A DNA stretch of 64,000 nucleotides. Source: Diphasiastrum complanatum. Its lineage: Eukaryota; Streptophyta; Lycopodiopsida; Lycopodiales; Lycopodiaceae. The translations under genes and the position numbers were made by a program. The stretch covers positions 27,688 through 91,687 of the forward strand of contig MU832011.1 of assembly GCA_029204225.1 (NCBI GenBank). The letters are read 5' to 3'. Positions 11,930 to 23,299 of the stretch are shown in pieces. The stretch's first letter is position 1. Every line of letters begins with the position of its first letter. Under the pieces are notes generated by a model. That model did no database searches. It was not told the DNA's origin and was given only the letters and a program-made list of their open reading frames with translations.

Positions 11930-13070
11930 CTTAGGTCTTAACATACATCACAATATTTGATGTAGGCTTCAATATCATTATGCATCATTGGCCACCAATA
12001 GTCGGATTATAGGATCTTGTGTAGTGTAACATTTGTTGCAAAGTGTCCACCTCCCATTGCTTCATGCAAAAGGGACATGATCAGATTAGGCAGGATACAT
12101 TTTCGAATGATATTACATGACCCTCATCAATACAATTGGCCTACAATCGGTTAATAAGGTCAAGCTTTAATCACAAGCTTTCGATATTGTGCCTTGGATA
12201 GTGACCGATCAGGTTGGCCAAGCATCAATTACTCAACAATGTCCGTTGCCCAATCTAATACAACATCCACATAAATAAGACAACATCCAGTAACTCATCA
12301 TTAGATTGAATATCCTTCTACGTCAATTTGATTCGTGAGACATGACCCACCATATAATGTTGTTTGCCCTTGCTTACCACTATATGAAAATCTAATTCCA
12401 ATAATAAGAGTAACCATCTGGTAATTCTCCTTTTGTTGTAGGTTTTGTTAAATAGGTATAGCAAGGATTAATGATCAGTGTAGAATGCAAAGTGAGTTGA
12501 CGAAACTCTTTGACTACAAACACCATCACCAAGGCTTCTCACTCAGTCGTGGAATAGTTGATTTCAACATCATTAAGTTGTCAACTGGCGAATCGGACGA
12601 AAAAGTCTTTCTTGTACTCGCCTGGCTAGGTCAAAACTACTCCTACAACATATTTTGATGTCTCTGTATGCATATCAAACTCAATTGTCCAATTGGAAGG
12701 CCATAGGATCAATGCAAATATGAGTGCATCCATCAACTTTAGAAAAGCTTGTAAGGCTTCATCCATCCAACGTGGATCAAATGTTAGCTTGTAGATAGGA
12801 TGATGTGCTAGATCTGCAGAAAAGAAAATGAAGATTCGATAGTAATTGGGATGTTCCATGAATACATAGACTTCATGAATCGTTCAAGAGGGTGGAAGAT
12901 CTATGATGGCGTGTATGTTAGATAGATCAGTGGCAATTCTATGTCTAGATGTTATGCGGCCTAAGATAAGACCGTGTGACCCAAAATTGACAATTTTTTT
13001 TGGATTTAGTGATATTTGAAATTTGCGACATTGTGAAAGCACTTCCTCTAAATGAGATAAGTATTCATCA
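11930..13070 (-). pseudogene. pol: Old Ty3/gypsy pol remnant (RT thumb, RNase H, integrase zinc finger)
   Basis: Reading the minus strand from high to low coordinates: an RT thumb passage near 12900-13060 (HLEEVLSQCRKFQISLNPKK), a connection/RNase H passage at 12626-12859 (NYYRIFI, later HTETSKYVVGVVL in place of the usual HTDASKYA-type motif), and an HHCC integrase finger around 11940-12080 (HEAMGGGHFATN, then YWWP and YIKYCDVC). Stops and shifts occur throughout. No LTRs could be assigned. Order and spacing fit a single gypsy insertion that lost gag, protease and the RT palm. Confidence 0.7.
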
Positions 13071-13284
13071 TTAAGTTCATCTTGATATAGTGAAGAGCCA
13101 TTCTTGTTCTTTTCCTATACCTTTGGACCTCTTGAAGCACTTGAGGCTCCTCCTCAAGTCCAAGGACAATATCCATCACATCTTGGAGGATTAAAATCGA
13201 CTCCATCCTCACCTTCCACATAGAGTAATTAGAAGTGGTCAATCTCTCACTTTGCTCTAAGAGAAAGGATCCCATAGAAGCCAT
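13070..13284 (-). pseudogene. gag: Copia gag 5' fragment
   Basis: The minus-strand ATG at 13284 opens MASMGSFLLEQSERLTTSNY, then MWKVRMES, and the match to CopA/CopD Gag runs to about residue 71 (ALHYIKMN). There it joins the gypsy RT remnant directly, with no LTR or primer site at the joint. About 70 of 295 residues remain, so it is a dead fragment. Confidence 0.8.
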
Positions 13285-14033
13285 CTTATCTTGAGAAATT
13301 GCCTTGACACCAACAAAAGTGTTGCTTCTCTCTCAAAGAAGGATCCAATAATGGTGTCCTACCAACTCCAACTTGAGAGATCAATCTCACTAGCTTTGTC
13401 AGTCTCTCTCAATCTAGATCTAGCTCCTCTCCAAAGATGAAGCACAACAAAGTTTGGGCCAAATTCTTCCAGGCACCTATAAAGCACTCAAAGACTCCAC
13501 AAAAGACTCAAATGCACTTAATTTGCATGAAACTACGTGGCTATGGCTTCAAAAACACACCTAGATCTCACTTAGACAAGATTGGAAAGCACTATCTTGG
13601 GTTTTTTGATGAAATAATTTAGATATGCTTGATGTGTCCAACTAGGTTGGGTGCTCTACCCACCTCACTTTGAAAGTCTATAACTTCATCAAGACACATT
13701 CAATTGACATGAAATCAATTGCACTAGAAACTAGACTTTACTAGCTTTCCAACAAGCTATTAATAGTACATCAAATTTGGATCAATCTTGGATATGATGG
13801 GGCAAGGGAGATAGAAGAACGCGAATGGAGAAGCGAACAGAAATATTGCGAAACAGCTCTCCCGTTACAATTAGCTGCTAGATGCAAAAACAGTCTAATA
13901 GAAAGCTTAAGTTAAATGTAATCACAACTTTAAATGTTCTAATTGCCCAACGGGATCTTAAAAAATTAATTCATACTCTCAAAAACAAGAGTACAATCCA
14001 CCGAAGAGATTAGAAATGGTTTGTGTGTGGTAT
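13285..14033. other. Copia leader-like and unclassified sequence
   Basis: Begins just upstream (minus strand) of the gag fragment and may include its leader. I see no primer site, LTR edge or gene. Confidence 0.35.
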
Positions 14034-14346
14034 TACTGGAAATCAAATTCAATGTGAATTTTGGTTCTAAAAGAGCAGTATGATATTGCGAGTTCCTCAG
14101 GCGACAGCCATCGTTTGATCAGAAATTGAGGTGTTGTAGACGTCCGTGTTCTGATCAGAGTGAGTAAACAAGCACGATCAAACAACGATGAAGTGCATTC
14201 AATCACAACAAGCATTCATCTACGTTATACATAGATAGAAAAGTGTGCTGCTACTGTATTACACTGAAGCACAATCAAATAGCAATTACAATAAAAAATG
14301 ACGGCGTAACTGGGAGGCTCAAATAATATGTCTCATGGACGGAGCG

Positions 14347-14837
14347 TGTCATGCCCATGACTGATCTTCGGTAGCGTGTCCACGCTAGGGACCGATAGAC
14401 CAACAACCCGTAAGTTAATTGTGACTATAAGAAAATTGGGGCCCTTATGTGTACATGGTCATAATTAATGGTTGTAGGCCTAAACACATAGTGGAGTTGA
14501 TATAGGTCTATCAGTGAGTCATTACGGAACTAGATGACGTGGCCCATATAGGCTGCAGAGGTGTCCAGTGAGGTGTTACAGTGCACTACTAGTGGTGCAT
14601 GGGCCTTGGAGGGTATAAGTATACATGTTGGGCTCTCACTAGTGTATGCTTGATTTGAGATGAGTAGCTACATGTTGTTGGTGTGACACCTCTTTCCATG
14701 ACTCTGATTGATCCATAGCTTGGGGGCTAGATCCGTACGATCTAGGTTTGGTTGGGTTGGTTTACCTCCTCTGGTTCCCATGTGTTGTTGCTTTGTATGG
14801 TATGCTTAGACTAGAATCCTGTTGTGAGGACTTTATA
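14347..14837 (+). repeat. GypA-1 5' LTR
   Basis: Shares sequence with 20879-21273 and, reversed, with 3939-4432. Ends TTTATA one base before the primer-binding site. Confidence 0.85.
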
Positions 14838-15808
14838 TTGATATCAAAGCGCGTCTAAGCAAGATTTACCATTGAAAGTGCTAAGTGAAAATCTTGAGAA
14901 TCCGACGGAGTAAGCAACAAGCGATGGAATTGTGAAATTTTCTTCCCATTGGAAATAATTTTCGAATTGCAATCGATTGTGTGGTAAGTGCACTACCAGG
15001 CTCACAATTGGTTGGTTTTTGTGCTTTTCGAATTAGTTTCTTGGAAGAAATTCTGTGTCAATTCTATTGTTGCCGATTACTTTGTGGTTAGCAACTTTGT
15101 AATAGCAACAGGTTACTTTATTGGTTGGCTGGATTTTTCCTTACTGTCTCTTATTCTTCTTATGAATGGTTATTGTATTTTAGATGCTGTCTATTGCCTG
15201 TTTGAAAGCCGGTTTGGTTTTAAAACGGTGGAAACAGACTGTAATAGAAGCAAAAATACTCTAATTGGTTGGTTGTTGAGTGTTGGTGATGATTGACAGG
15301 ATTTCAAGGCCGCTCACTGTGAAGTTGCAAGTTTAGACTTCAATTTCCAACAACCTAACAGTTTGTTTGCAGGGTTAGGAGCCTGTACAGCCATTCTGGA
15401 GGATGGTTGGCTTCATATTTGATGGCTATTTGATACAGTAGTTGTCATAACCTGCAAAACTAGGTTATCTAGAAAATTTTAATAGCATAATGATTGTTTT
15501 TCAAGCACAATGATAGCAAAAACCTTGTAAATCTTGTCTTTAACCTTTGCTTATGTTTTAAACAAGGAAATGAAAGCTATGGCAACAATAAAACGCTGGT
15601 AGAGCAGTTCAAATCTGTAAAAACCAGTAGAGGTTATGGGCTCATTGCTTCCTGTAACATAAACCTTCAAAAAACTAAAAGAAACTCAAAAATTTTGAAG
15701 CCTGAAAACTGCTGGAAATCCGCCCTCTGCTTGCTTGCAGACCTGCATGATTTATGCTCTCTTGGATAACAGGATGATGGGCGTTCTTACTGCCCTCATT
15801 AACCACAG

Positions 15809-15811
<3 letters not shown>

Positions 15812-15905
<94 letters not shown>
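15812..15905. repeat. (CT)n microsatellite, 94 bp
   Basis: Pure CT run in the GypA-1 leader. Serine-leucine or arginine-glutamate frames across it are artefacts. G-rich runs follow at about 16003-16011 and 16087-16110. Confidence 0.98.
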
Positions 15906-15907
<2 letters not shown>

Positions 15908-16576
15908 GCGGATAACCTGCTAGCTCCACGTTGTTCGGGCAAAGAAGGAAGTCCGATCTGCGCGATGGAGTTGGTCGTGAGCAGTAGCCCGAGGGATGGA
16001 AGGGGGGGGGTAAGAGGGGATAGGTGGCCACTTAACTTAAAGTTTATGTGTAGTCACGCATGCAAGTGGTGTAGGTGTGGTTGTTTGGGGGGGGGAGGGG
16101 GAGGGAGGGGCGTTGGTTTAGGCTAGTGTTAATTTTTTTGAGTTTTTTTCTAAAAGCCTGAAATTTTTCTTTCTTGTAGTAGGTTTTTCAGTTTTAAGAA
16201 CTGATGTTTTAATTTTGCAGTTGTTATATAAGTTAATAGTTATTAATGGATTTTCGGTGCAGTGATGTTTAATTCCGGTTTTTTATTGTTTAAGTACCCA
16301 TTTGCCGATTCATTGGTATAATTTGTTAATGAAAGCAAGTACAATCTAAAAATTAATTTTTAAAGACATTGCTTAATTTAGCAAATATTACCTGTAATGA
16401 ATGCGTTAATTGAACAATTTTTTTTTTTTTTCAGTTGGCAAGCGAATGGATACTGATGAAATTTTGGAGGGGGTGCTACTGAGATTCACCCGGCATCACC
16501 AGGAAGTGATGGGAAAAATACGAAAATTCAACTGGCCTCACCCGGCAGTGATGACACCCTAGACTCAGAAAAACTG

Positions 16577-17374
16577 TTGCAAACCTTAGGCAAGGCAGTT
16601 TTAAAATTTCATCAGAGCAATAAACAACGGGATAAACAAATGCAACTGCAAGCCATTAATTCTAACAACTTGGGCTACCAACTGAAAATATTTTTCGGCG
16701 ATAAAAAGTTTAAAAGCCCGAAAGTTGTTGAAAACTGGATAAACCGTTGGACAAGCTATTTTAGCTTGCACAACGTCCCAGAAGATAAACGAATATCATC
16801 GATTTTATTGTTTCTGGAAGGTAAAGCCTCTTCTTGGAGGAAACTTTCCACGAAACCGGTGACTTGGGCTGGATTCCTGACGGAATTCCGAAAAGCTTTT
16901 GTCACGATAGACGATTCCGAGCTGTATATTCGATTTATCAACTGCAAAATGGGTAGCCGAGAACTGGACGATTATGTCCAAGAGTTCTTGGACTCTTTGG
17001 CCAAGGTGCCGCTTTTTGATCGTAAGTTAGCACAGTGGCAATTCATCGTCGGACTGCCAGCTGACTATCAAAATGAATGCAAACGAAATATCCTTAACTC
17101 ACTAGATGATGCTATCCATGTGGCAAAAGTCTATGATAGTACAATTGTTGCATCACAAAAAAGCGTGCACGGCCAAACGGCCCCAAAACCCAAGCAAAAA
17201 AAATCTAACAAGCGTAAGCAGCAGTTTTTTGACGAGCTGGAAGCAAAAGCGTACCAACAGTCAAAGAAGAAGAAGAATAAGAAGAAATTGTTGGTGAAAG
17301 ACAAAGCACGATTGGCGGCGCTTAAACAGAATTTGTGTTTCCTCTGTAATAAACCCGAGCACCGTGCCAAATAG
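16577..17374 (+). pseudogene. gag: GypA-1 Gag with stop inside the zinc knuckle
   Basis: Capsid domain typical of Ty3/gypsy Gag (WINRWTSYF, FLEGKASSW, then FLTEFRKAF), followed by a long Lys-rich stretch (KPKQKKSNKRKQQ, then KKKKNKKK) and a CCHC knuckle CFLCNKPEHRAK. The final cysteine is cut off by a TAG at 17372-17374, after which TGC CCC GAA CGG continues in frame. One nonsense change therefore separates Gag from the knuckle's last ligand. The true start may lie upstream of the first clear Met. Confidence 0.85.
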
Positions 17375-17407
17375 TGCCCCGAACGGAAAGCAAAGTCATC
17401 AAGTTTC

Positions 17408-18052
17408 ATGAATGTGGATTTACCGACAGGTAAATTGGAAGTCAATTTGTTGAATAATTGTGACTGTACTTGTAACTTTAGTGCACTCTCTTTCAAGCCT
17501 AATAAATTGTTTCGTGTGAGAGGCAATATTTTAGGGAAAGACGTGAATGTGCTATTTGATTCAGGTAGTACTCACAATTTTTTGAATGCTGGACTTGTGC
17601 AGAAGCTCCGAGTGCCCACCATGGCCAATGATCACCGTTACGTGGTCCGTCTTGCCTCAAGGTCGGACACTAAGATTTGGAATGTCAAAGTCTCGAATTT
17701 AGAGCTTCGGATGCAGGACTATGTTGAGCCGTTGGATTTCCATGTCATGAATCTGGACCGGACTGATGTAATTTTGGGCTATGAATGGTTTTTTGGCAAA
17801 TCAGACTCTTTAGAGATAGATTTTAAAAATCATTCTATGGTATTTAAAGATAAGTTTGATCAGATTGTCTCTAATTTTGGAGAGACCGATGTACTTCCAT
17901 CACCGATGATTTCCTCAGCTGAATTAATTGAGAAACTTCATGATTCTGAGTATGAACTCTTTCACTTGCTTTTGAGATCTCGTATGCATTGTGATGTTGG
18001 GGATGTGAATGTGATTTCATGCTTTAACACCGAAAATTCGCATCAGGAATAA
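17408..18052 (+). CDS. pro: GypA-1 aspartic protease region
   Basis: The retropepsin-like motif VLFDSGSTHNFL lies near residue 50, and a second conserved block VILGYEWF (the I-L-G flap partner) near residue 120. Such proteases cleave the Gag-Pol polyprotein. The frame is open for 214 codons and stops at 18050-18052, just before the RT frame. It would have been part of one polyprotein, so this is a polyprotein fragment and not an independent gene. Confidence 0.8.
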   Translation: MNVDLPTGKLEVNLLNNCDCTCNFSALSFKPNKLFRVRGNILGKDVNVLFDSGSTHNFLNAGLVQKLRVPTMANDHRYVVRLASRSDTKIWNVKVSNLELRMQDYVEPLDFHVMNLDRTDVILGYEWFFGKSDSLEIDFKNHSMVFKDKFDQIVSNFGETDVLPSPMISSAELIEKLHDSEYELFHLLLRSRMHCDVGDVNVISCFNTENSHQE

Positions 18053-18058
18053 CAGCTT

Positions 18059-18999
18059 TTGCAAAATTTAAAGCAAGAGTTTAGTGAAATTTTTCCGAAG
18101 CAGCTACCTTATGGACTACCACCCGTTCGGTCGGTGGATCATAAGATAGATCTTTTGTCCGATAGTCGTCCTATCTTCAGACAACCATATCGGTTTAGTC
18201 AGAAGGAAGAGGAGGAAGTGGCTAGACAGATCGAGGAATATCTCAGAATGGGACACATAAGACCTAGTAAATCTCCATGGAGAGAACCTGTCCTTCTTAA
18301 GAGTAAGAAAGATGGGAGTTTCCGACTATGTGTAGATTACAAGGGACTGAACAAACTAACAGTTAAAAATAAATACCCGTTGCCCAGGATGGACGATCTC
18401 ATAGATCGATTGAATGGAGCTAAATACTTCACGAAAATTGATCTACGTACAGGATACCATCAGATTAGGATACATCCAAAAGATGTATCTAAAACCGGTT
18501 TTAGGAGCAGGTTTGGCCACTACGAGTTTCTTGTATTGCCCTTTGGTTTGACAAATGCTCCGGCTACTTTCCAGCAAATGATGAACGATTTGTTTCGTCC
18601 ATATTTGGAAAAGTTCGTAGTAGTGTTTCTGGACGATAGATAGCAGAACACTCAAAGAGCATGCTAAGCATATCCATATTGTCTTACGTATCATAAGACA
18701 AGAGAAGCTTTATGCGAAAGAATCAAAGTGCGAATTCTTCAACAAGGAACTTCTTTACCTTGGTCATAAGATTACCTCCTTTGGGCTCAAGATTGACGAC
18801 AATGGAATGGCCAATTCCTAAAACGATGCGTGAACTTAAGTCATTCTTAGGTTTCATTGTGTTTTTCCGTAGATTTGCGGAGAAATACTCGAAGATTGCT
18901 GCACCTCTCAACAATATGATGAAAGGAGTGAAAAGCCGCAAAAGTAGGCCAAGTCCTCCTATTAGATGGAATGAGAAATTCGCAAACTCAAGCTTCTAA
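18059..18999 (+). pseudogene. pol: GypA-1 reverse transcriptase, frame-broken at the active site
   Basis: The palm/fingers are well preserved to 18643 ([48 protein letters not shown]). The catalytic box reads VVFLDD, then Arg and a stop, where functional elements continue into the thumb. Thumb text resumes in another frame from about 18650 and in the frame 18712-18999 (ELKSFLGFIVFFRRFAEKYS). The enzyme copies RNA to DNA; this copy cannot make an intact one. Confidence 0.85.
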
Positions 19000-19016
19000 T
19001 TGCCTCAGCTCCAGTT

Positions 19017-19556
19017 TTGAGAATAGCGGATCCAGATTTGCCATTCGTCATTAACACTGACGCGAGTGATACGGCTATTGGAGCTGTTCTCTTACAGGAG
19101 GGTCAACTTGATGCCTTTGAAAGTAAGAAACTAACCGATGCACAGGTCAGGTACACCACTCAAGAAAAAGAGCTTTTTGTTGTGATCCATGCTTTGAAAT
19201 CATGGAGGCATTACCTGTACGATAATAAATTTGTGGTTAATACGGATCATCAACCTTTAAAGTATTTCTGTAATCAAAATGATTTGCGAGGTCGTAAGGC
19301 CAGATGGGCAGAACTCATGCAAGAATTTGACTTTGAAGTGCGGTATATCAGGGGCACATCTAATCAGGTGGCTAATGCACTTAGTCAAATTGGTGAAGTG
19401 AACGAACTTTCCTTCACTGTTATCAGTACAAACTTTTATCTCTCCCTGAGAGGTCTTTATGAGAAAGACTCACATTTTGGACCAATCTGGAATAGGGTTC
19501 TAGTAGTTTCATCAAGCGAGACTGACGATCATGGTGATCACGAGGGAAGAATATAA
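19017..19556 (+). pseudogene. pol: GypA-1 RNase H region
   Basis: Starts in PDLPFVINTDASDTAIGAVL, the standard gypsy RNase H opening, with TQEKELFVVIHALKSWRHYL and NTDHQPLKYF following, then the connector ARWAELMQEFDFEVRYIRGT. RNase H removes the RNA strand during reverse transcription. The frame ends at a stop at 19554-19556 before the integrase. Confidence 0.85.
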
Positions 19557-19591
19557 AGGGTATTGATGACTTCTCTATTCGTTATGGACTT

Positions 19592-20556
19592 TTGCTCAGA
19601 AAAGGGAAGGTCTGTGTGCCTGATGTGGATGTTGTTAAGAATAAAATTCTTTATGAATGTCACGACTCACCATGCGCAGGACATCCCGGCATACATCGTA
19701 CATTGGATTTGGTACGAAGGGATTTTTATTGGCCAAAACTCAAGCCCTTTGTAGAATCTTATGTGGTCAAGGCGGGCGGTTTGGTGCATCCACTAGATAT
19801 CCCTGATAAGAGATGGGATAGTATTTCCATGGATTTCGTGGTTGAGTTACCGCGGACGAATAAACAACATGACGCAATTTGGGTTGTAGTCGACCGTCTT
19901 ACCAAATTGGCTACGTTTATTCCGATAAAGACCACCGCGAAGGCTTCTGATTTAACTCAGATATTTGTAGAGCGTTTGTTTAGGTTTTACGGATTACCAA
20001 GTGATATTGTGAGCGATCGCGATCTGAAGTTTACCGGTCACTTTTGGTCGGCCGTATTCGCTAAACTAGAGACAACACTGAGCTTGAGTTCTTCTGATCA
20101 TCCTGAGACGGATGGACGGACGGAAAGAACAAATCAGACGATGGAATAAATGCTTCAGGCATATGTTTCAAGACGGCAATCTGATTGGGAAAAGTACCTT
20201 CCATTGATCGAGCTTGCCTATAATAGTAGTAAGCATTCGGCTACCGGTTTATGCTTATGTATGGTTTTGAACCTAGGTCACCCATCGCGGTTGAAACTCG
20301 GACGATCAAGTTTCAAAAAGTAGCGGATTTCCTTCACGATATGCAGGAAATGCTACAGATTGCACGTGAAAATATCCAAAGTGCCCAGGATAGGGACAGA
20401 CATTATGCAAATCTGAAAAGATCACCGAAAGACTTCCAAGTAGGAGATTGGGTATATTTAGGAATCCCGAAGGATTCAAGTGTAATGCGTACCGGCAAGC
20501 AGTATAAGTTGTCCCCTAGATATAGAGGACCGTTCAAGATCTTATCCTTAGCTTAG
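19592..20556 (+). pseudogene. pol: GypA-1 integrase
   Basis: The zinc-binding half keeps the histidines (HDSPCAGHPGIHRTLDLVRR, FYWPKL) but reads YVVKAGGLVHPL where a C-x2-C pair should be, so about ten residues holding the cysteines are deleted. The catalytic core keeps the first Asp (SMDFVVELP) and second Asp (SDRDLKFTGHFW), with SSDHPETDGRTERTN following. A TAA at 20147-20149 and a shift near 20250 break the remainder; 20251-20556 carries the C-terminal part (GDWVYLG, LSPRYRGPFKIL). Confidence 0.85.
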
Positions 20557-20559
20557 CAA

Positions 20560-20850
20560 TTGGGACTCCCGGATGGATCGCAAGTGCATCCTGTATTTCA
20601 CGTTAGTCGTCTCAAAAAGAGTCTACGTGAAGGAGAACATCTTGGATCTGGAGATCAGTTGGACCTGTTGGATGAATCGTCAGGTGTATCTCGTCTTGAA
20701 CCCGAAAAGATCTTGGATACAAGAACTAAACGATTGAAAAATCGTATAGTTACTGAGCATCTGGTTCGATGGAGGGGATGTACAGACGATGACGATTCTT
20801 GGAAACAAGAAGTAAGCTTAAGGAGGAACTTTCCCAGTTTTAAGTTCTGA
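20560..20850 (+). CDS. GypA-1 integrase tail with chromodomain-like module
   Basis: VHPVFHVSRLKKSL leads into LEPEKILDTRTKRLKNR and EHLVRWRG, then DDDDSWKQE. This is the pattern of the chromodomain at the C-terminus of chromovirus integrases, which in known families directs insertion by contacting histone tails. The frame is open to a stop at 20848-20850, 28 bases before the 3' LTR. It is a polyprotein fragment cut off from the core by an upstream amber codon at 20554-20556. Confidence 0.75.
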   Translation: MGLPDGSQVHPVFHVSRLKKSLREGEHLGSGDQLDLLDESSGVSRLEPEKILDTRTKRLKNRIVTEHLVRWRGCTDDDDSWKQEVSLRRNFPSFKF

Positions 20851-20878
20851 GGTCAGAACTAAAATAAGGGGACAAAAA

Positions 20879-21273
20879 TATCATGCCCATGACTGGTCTC
20901 GGGTAGCGTGTCCACGCTAGAGACCGGTAACCAACAACCCATGAGTTAATTGTGACTATTAGCGAGTCATTAGGGAACTAGATGACGTGGCCCAGATAGG
21001 CTGCAAAGGTGTCCAGTGAGGTGTCACAGTGCACTACTAGTGGTGCATGGGCCTTGGAGGGTATAAGTATATATGTTGGGCTCTCACTAGTGTATGTTTG
21101 ATTTGTGATGAGTAGCTACATGTTGCTAATGTGACTCCTCTTTCCATGACTCTAATTGATCCATAGCTTGGGGGCTAGATCCGTACGATCTAGGTTTGGT
21201 TCGGTTGGTTTAACCTGCACCGGTTCCCATGTGTTGTTGCTTTGTATGGTATGCTTAGACTAGGGACTTTATA
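20879..21273 (+). repeat. GypA-1 3' LTR
   Basis: Matches the 5' LTR except for an internal deletion of about 80 bp, a further gap near the end and point changes. The purine-rich AATAAGGGGACAAAAA just upstream is the likely polypurine tract. Confidence 0.85.
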
Positions 21274-22142
21274 GAGGATCTCATGTAATCTATGCTGGGA
21301 TGATCTATTTATAGATTGCATCCATGTATTAATTACATTAAATGTTTGTCACCTAATTAGGCAAGCCATTGTACTTGGAAGTATATGGCTTTTGAAACAA
21401 CTATACATAGTGTATACGGTCAACAAATCAGGAATGTTGACACGGACGCGTACGAGGACGTCGCAAATTTCGTGAAGTGGCTGGGAACGTTCCTCGTTCA
21501 AAAATAGATGACCTTCAACATTTTCTCTCTTTTCGGGATTTTGCGAAAAAAGCCAAAGATGCCCTTAAAAAGGCGAAGATGTCTTTAATAGTTTAACTCT
21601 CTCGCACTTTTCGGAAAAATGCGAAAAAGCCGAAGGGGCTCTTAAAAACAAATTTAAGGTGTCCTTTTAAAAGGCCAAGGTGTCTTTTAACAATTTAACC
21701 CTTAAAAATAGATGACCTCCTGGAATATGCTCTCTTCGCAATTCTTGAAAAAATGCGAGTTGAAAATAGTTAAACTTTTGAACTGTGGACAAGTTGACTT
21801 CTTCAAAATAATTAAACGAAAGAAATCGAAAGCAAGTCTCACAGTTTTCAAAAAAATGCGAAAAATGCGAACTGTGCAACACTCAGTGTACTTCTGCAGA
21901 CTGTCAAAAAAGTAATGTAAATCTACAGACTTGTTCTAGATACAAGTTTTGTGGAAGTCCTTAAAGATGGCCAGGTCTTCAATAACTTCAAATTATTAAA
22001 CTTAACATCTGAATATTAAATTATGATAAGATTGGTTACTCTTTGCTGGCGATCAGTCAGAAGTCCGTTGTAGACGTCCTTCAAATAAATTGGCTGTCTA
22101 AGTTATGATTCCAAGGAAACAACTGTGGCTTAATTTCCAACA

Positions 22143-22370
22143 GGACACACACCCACCAAGAAAATTTCATTGATCTCACATGTGTCTGAGTAGTGAGTTC
22201 GGTATAGTACCAAACATGGATCTAATTAATGTGATTTAGATCCCTCTTGATCCAAAAATCCCCTTGATAGCTATAGAGATTCAACTACACTCACAAAATC
22301 AAGATTTCAAGCCAAAAACACATCACACTTGATGCATGCAATCAAACCTTATGTAGGCTCTGATACCACG
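22143..22370 (-). other. Copia leader fragment with reversed primer-binding site
   Basis: CTCTGATACCA (about 22359-22369) is the reverse complement of the initiator-Met primer site. It is followed after two or three bases by TGTGAGAAAATC, which looks like an LTR edge. The preceding 200 bases would be the leader of this minus-strand element. Its coding part is absent, having been replaced by the CopB LTR at 22142. Confidence 0.6.
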
Positions 22371-22867
22371 TGTGAGAAAATCTCAAACAATGCGAATGAT
22401 CTCATAAGATGTGTGCAATTGCACATAGATCTAGCACCAACAAGATAGAATCAATCTAACTTTACAATTCTGAAACAAGGGCACATCAAGCATGCATCTT
22501 ACATTTACCATTCATCATACACATTCAAAGACAACTTTTAGTGAAAAAAACTAAGTGTGGAATTGGCTTGTTCTCGACTAGAGAGAGAAAAAGGTACATG
22601 TAGCTCTCAGGTAGAGAGAGAGAGAAGATGACAAATATTCTAAATGTTGAATCTCCAAATCTCTCAAAAAACCAAGAGTGAATCACTCTCTCATAGTAGC
22701 TCGAGCTCCAAGAGGTGTAGTCATCAAGCAATATGATTGGATCTCTTACATAGCACCTCCTACATATGATTGGACCATTTCTAGGATATCTCTCTTTTGA
22801 TTGGTCACATGATAACATTACAACACATGATTAAATGTCACTAACCAAGTGTGAAATCACTCTCTCT
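22371..22867 (-). repeat. Probable LTR (or part) of a minus-strand copia
   Basis: Starts TGTGAGAAAATC beside the reversed primer site. The far edge cannot be set because a duplication and a GA-rich expansion follow. No second copy was found in the window. Confidence 0.45.
22684..22744 (+). repeat. 61-bp exact direct duplication, copy 1
   Basis: Identical to 22868-22928 (starts CACTCTCTCATAG, ends ATTGGATCT), offset 184 bp. Confidence 0.95.
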
Positions 22868-22928
22868 CACTCTCTCATAGTAGCTCGAGCTCCAAGAGGT
22901 GTAGTCATCAAGCAATATGATTGGATCT
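22868..22928 (+). repeat. 61-bp exact direct duplication, copy 2
   Basis: Second copy of 22684-22744; its last base abuts the GA-rich tract. Confidence 0.95.
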
Positions 22929-23289
<361 letters not shown>

Positions 23290-23299
23290 TGGCCCAATT

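Larger units (their letters stand above)
14347..21273 (+). mobile_element. GypA-1: complete but decayed chromodomain Ty3/gypsy
   Basis: LTRs at 14347-14837 (491 bp, starts TGTCATGCCC, ends GACTTTATA) and 20879-21273 (395 bp, lacking about 80 bp of the middle and starting TA instead of TG). Flanking five-mers GAGCG (14342-14346) and GAGGA (21274-21278) fit a diverged target duplication. Domain order is gag, protease, RT, RNase H, integrase and a chromodomain-like C-terminus, i.e. the chromovirus layout. At least seven stops or shifts disable it. A mutated primer site TGATATCAAAGC follows the 5' LTR, compared with TGGTATCAGAGC in the sister copy. Confidence 0.9.
14034..22142 (-). mobile_element. 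CopB LTR (apparently solo) split by GypA-1
   Basis: The flanks 14034-14346 and 21274-22142 together match the CopB LTR at about 26085-27315 end to end, ending CTTAATTTCCAACA (plus strand). The inner breakpoint matches paralogous position 26386-26390. No CopB pol adjoins either side, so this looks like a solo LTR or truncated copy. The left edge is uncertain by about 20 bases, since TG candidates occur at 14034 and 14053. Confidence 0.7.

Noticed and set aside
15675-16031. 118-codon minus-strand frame with Arg-Glu repeats
   Set aside because: Spans the CT tract in the GypA-1 leader and has no family features outside it.
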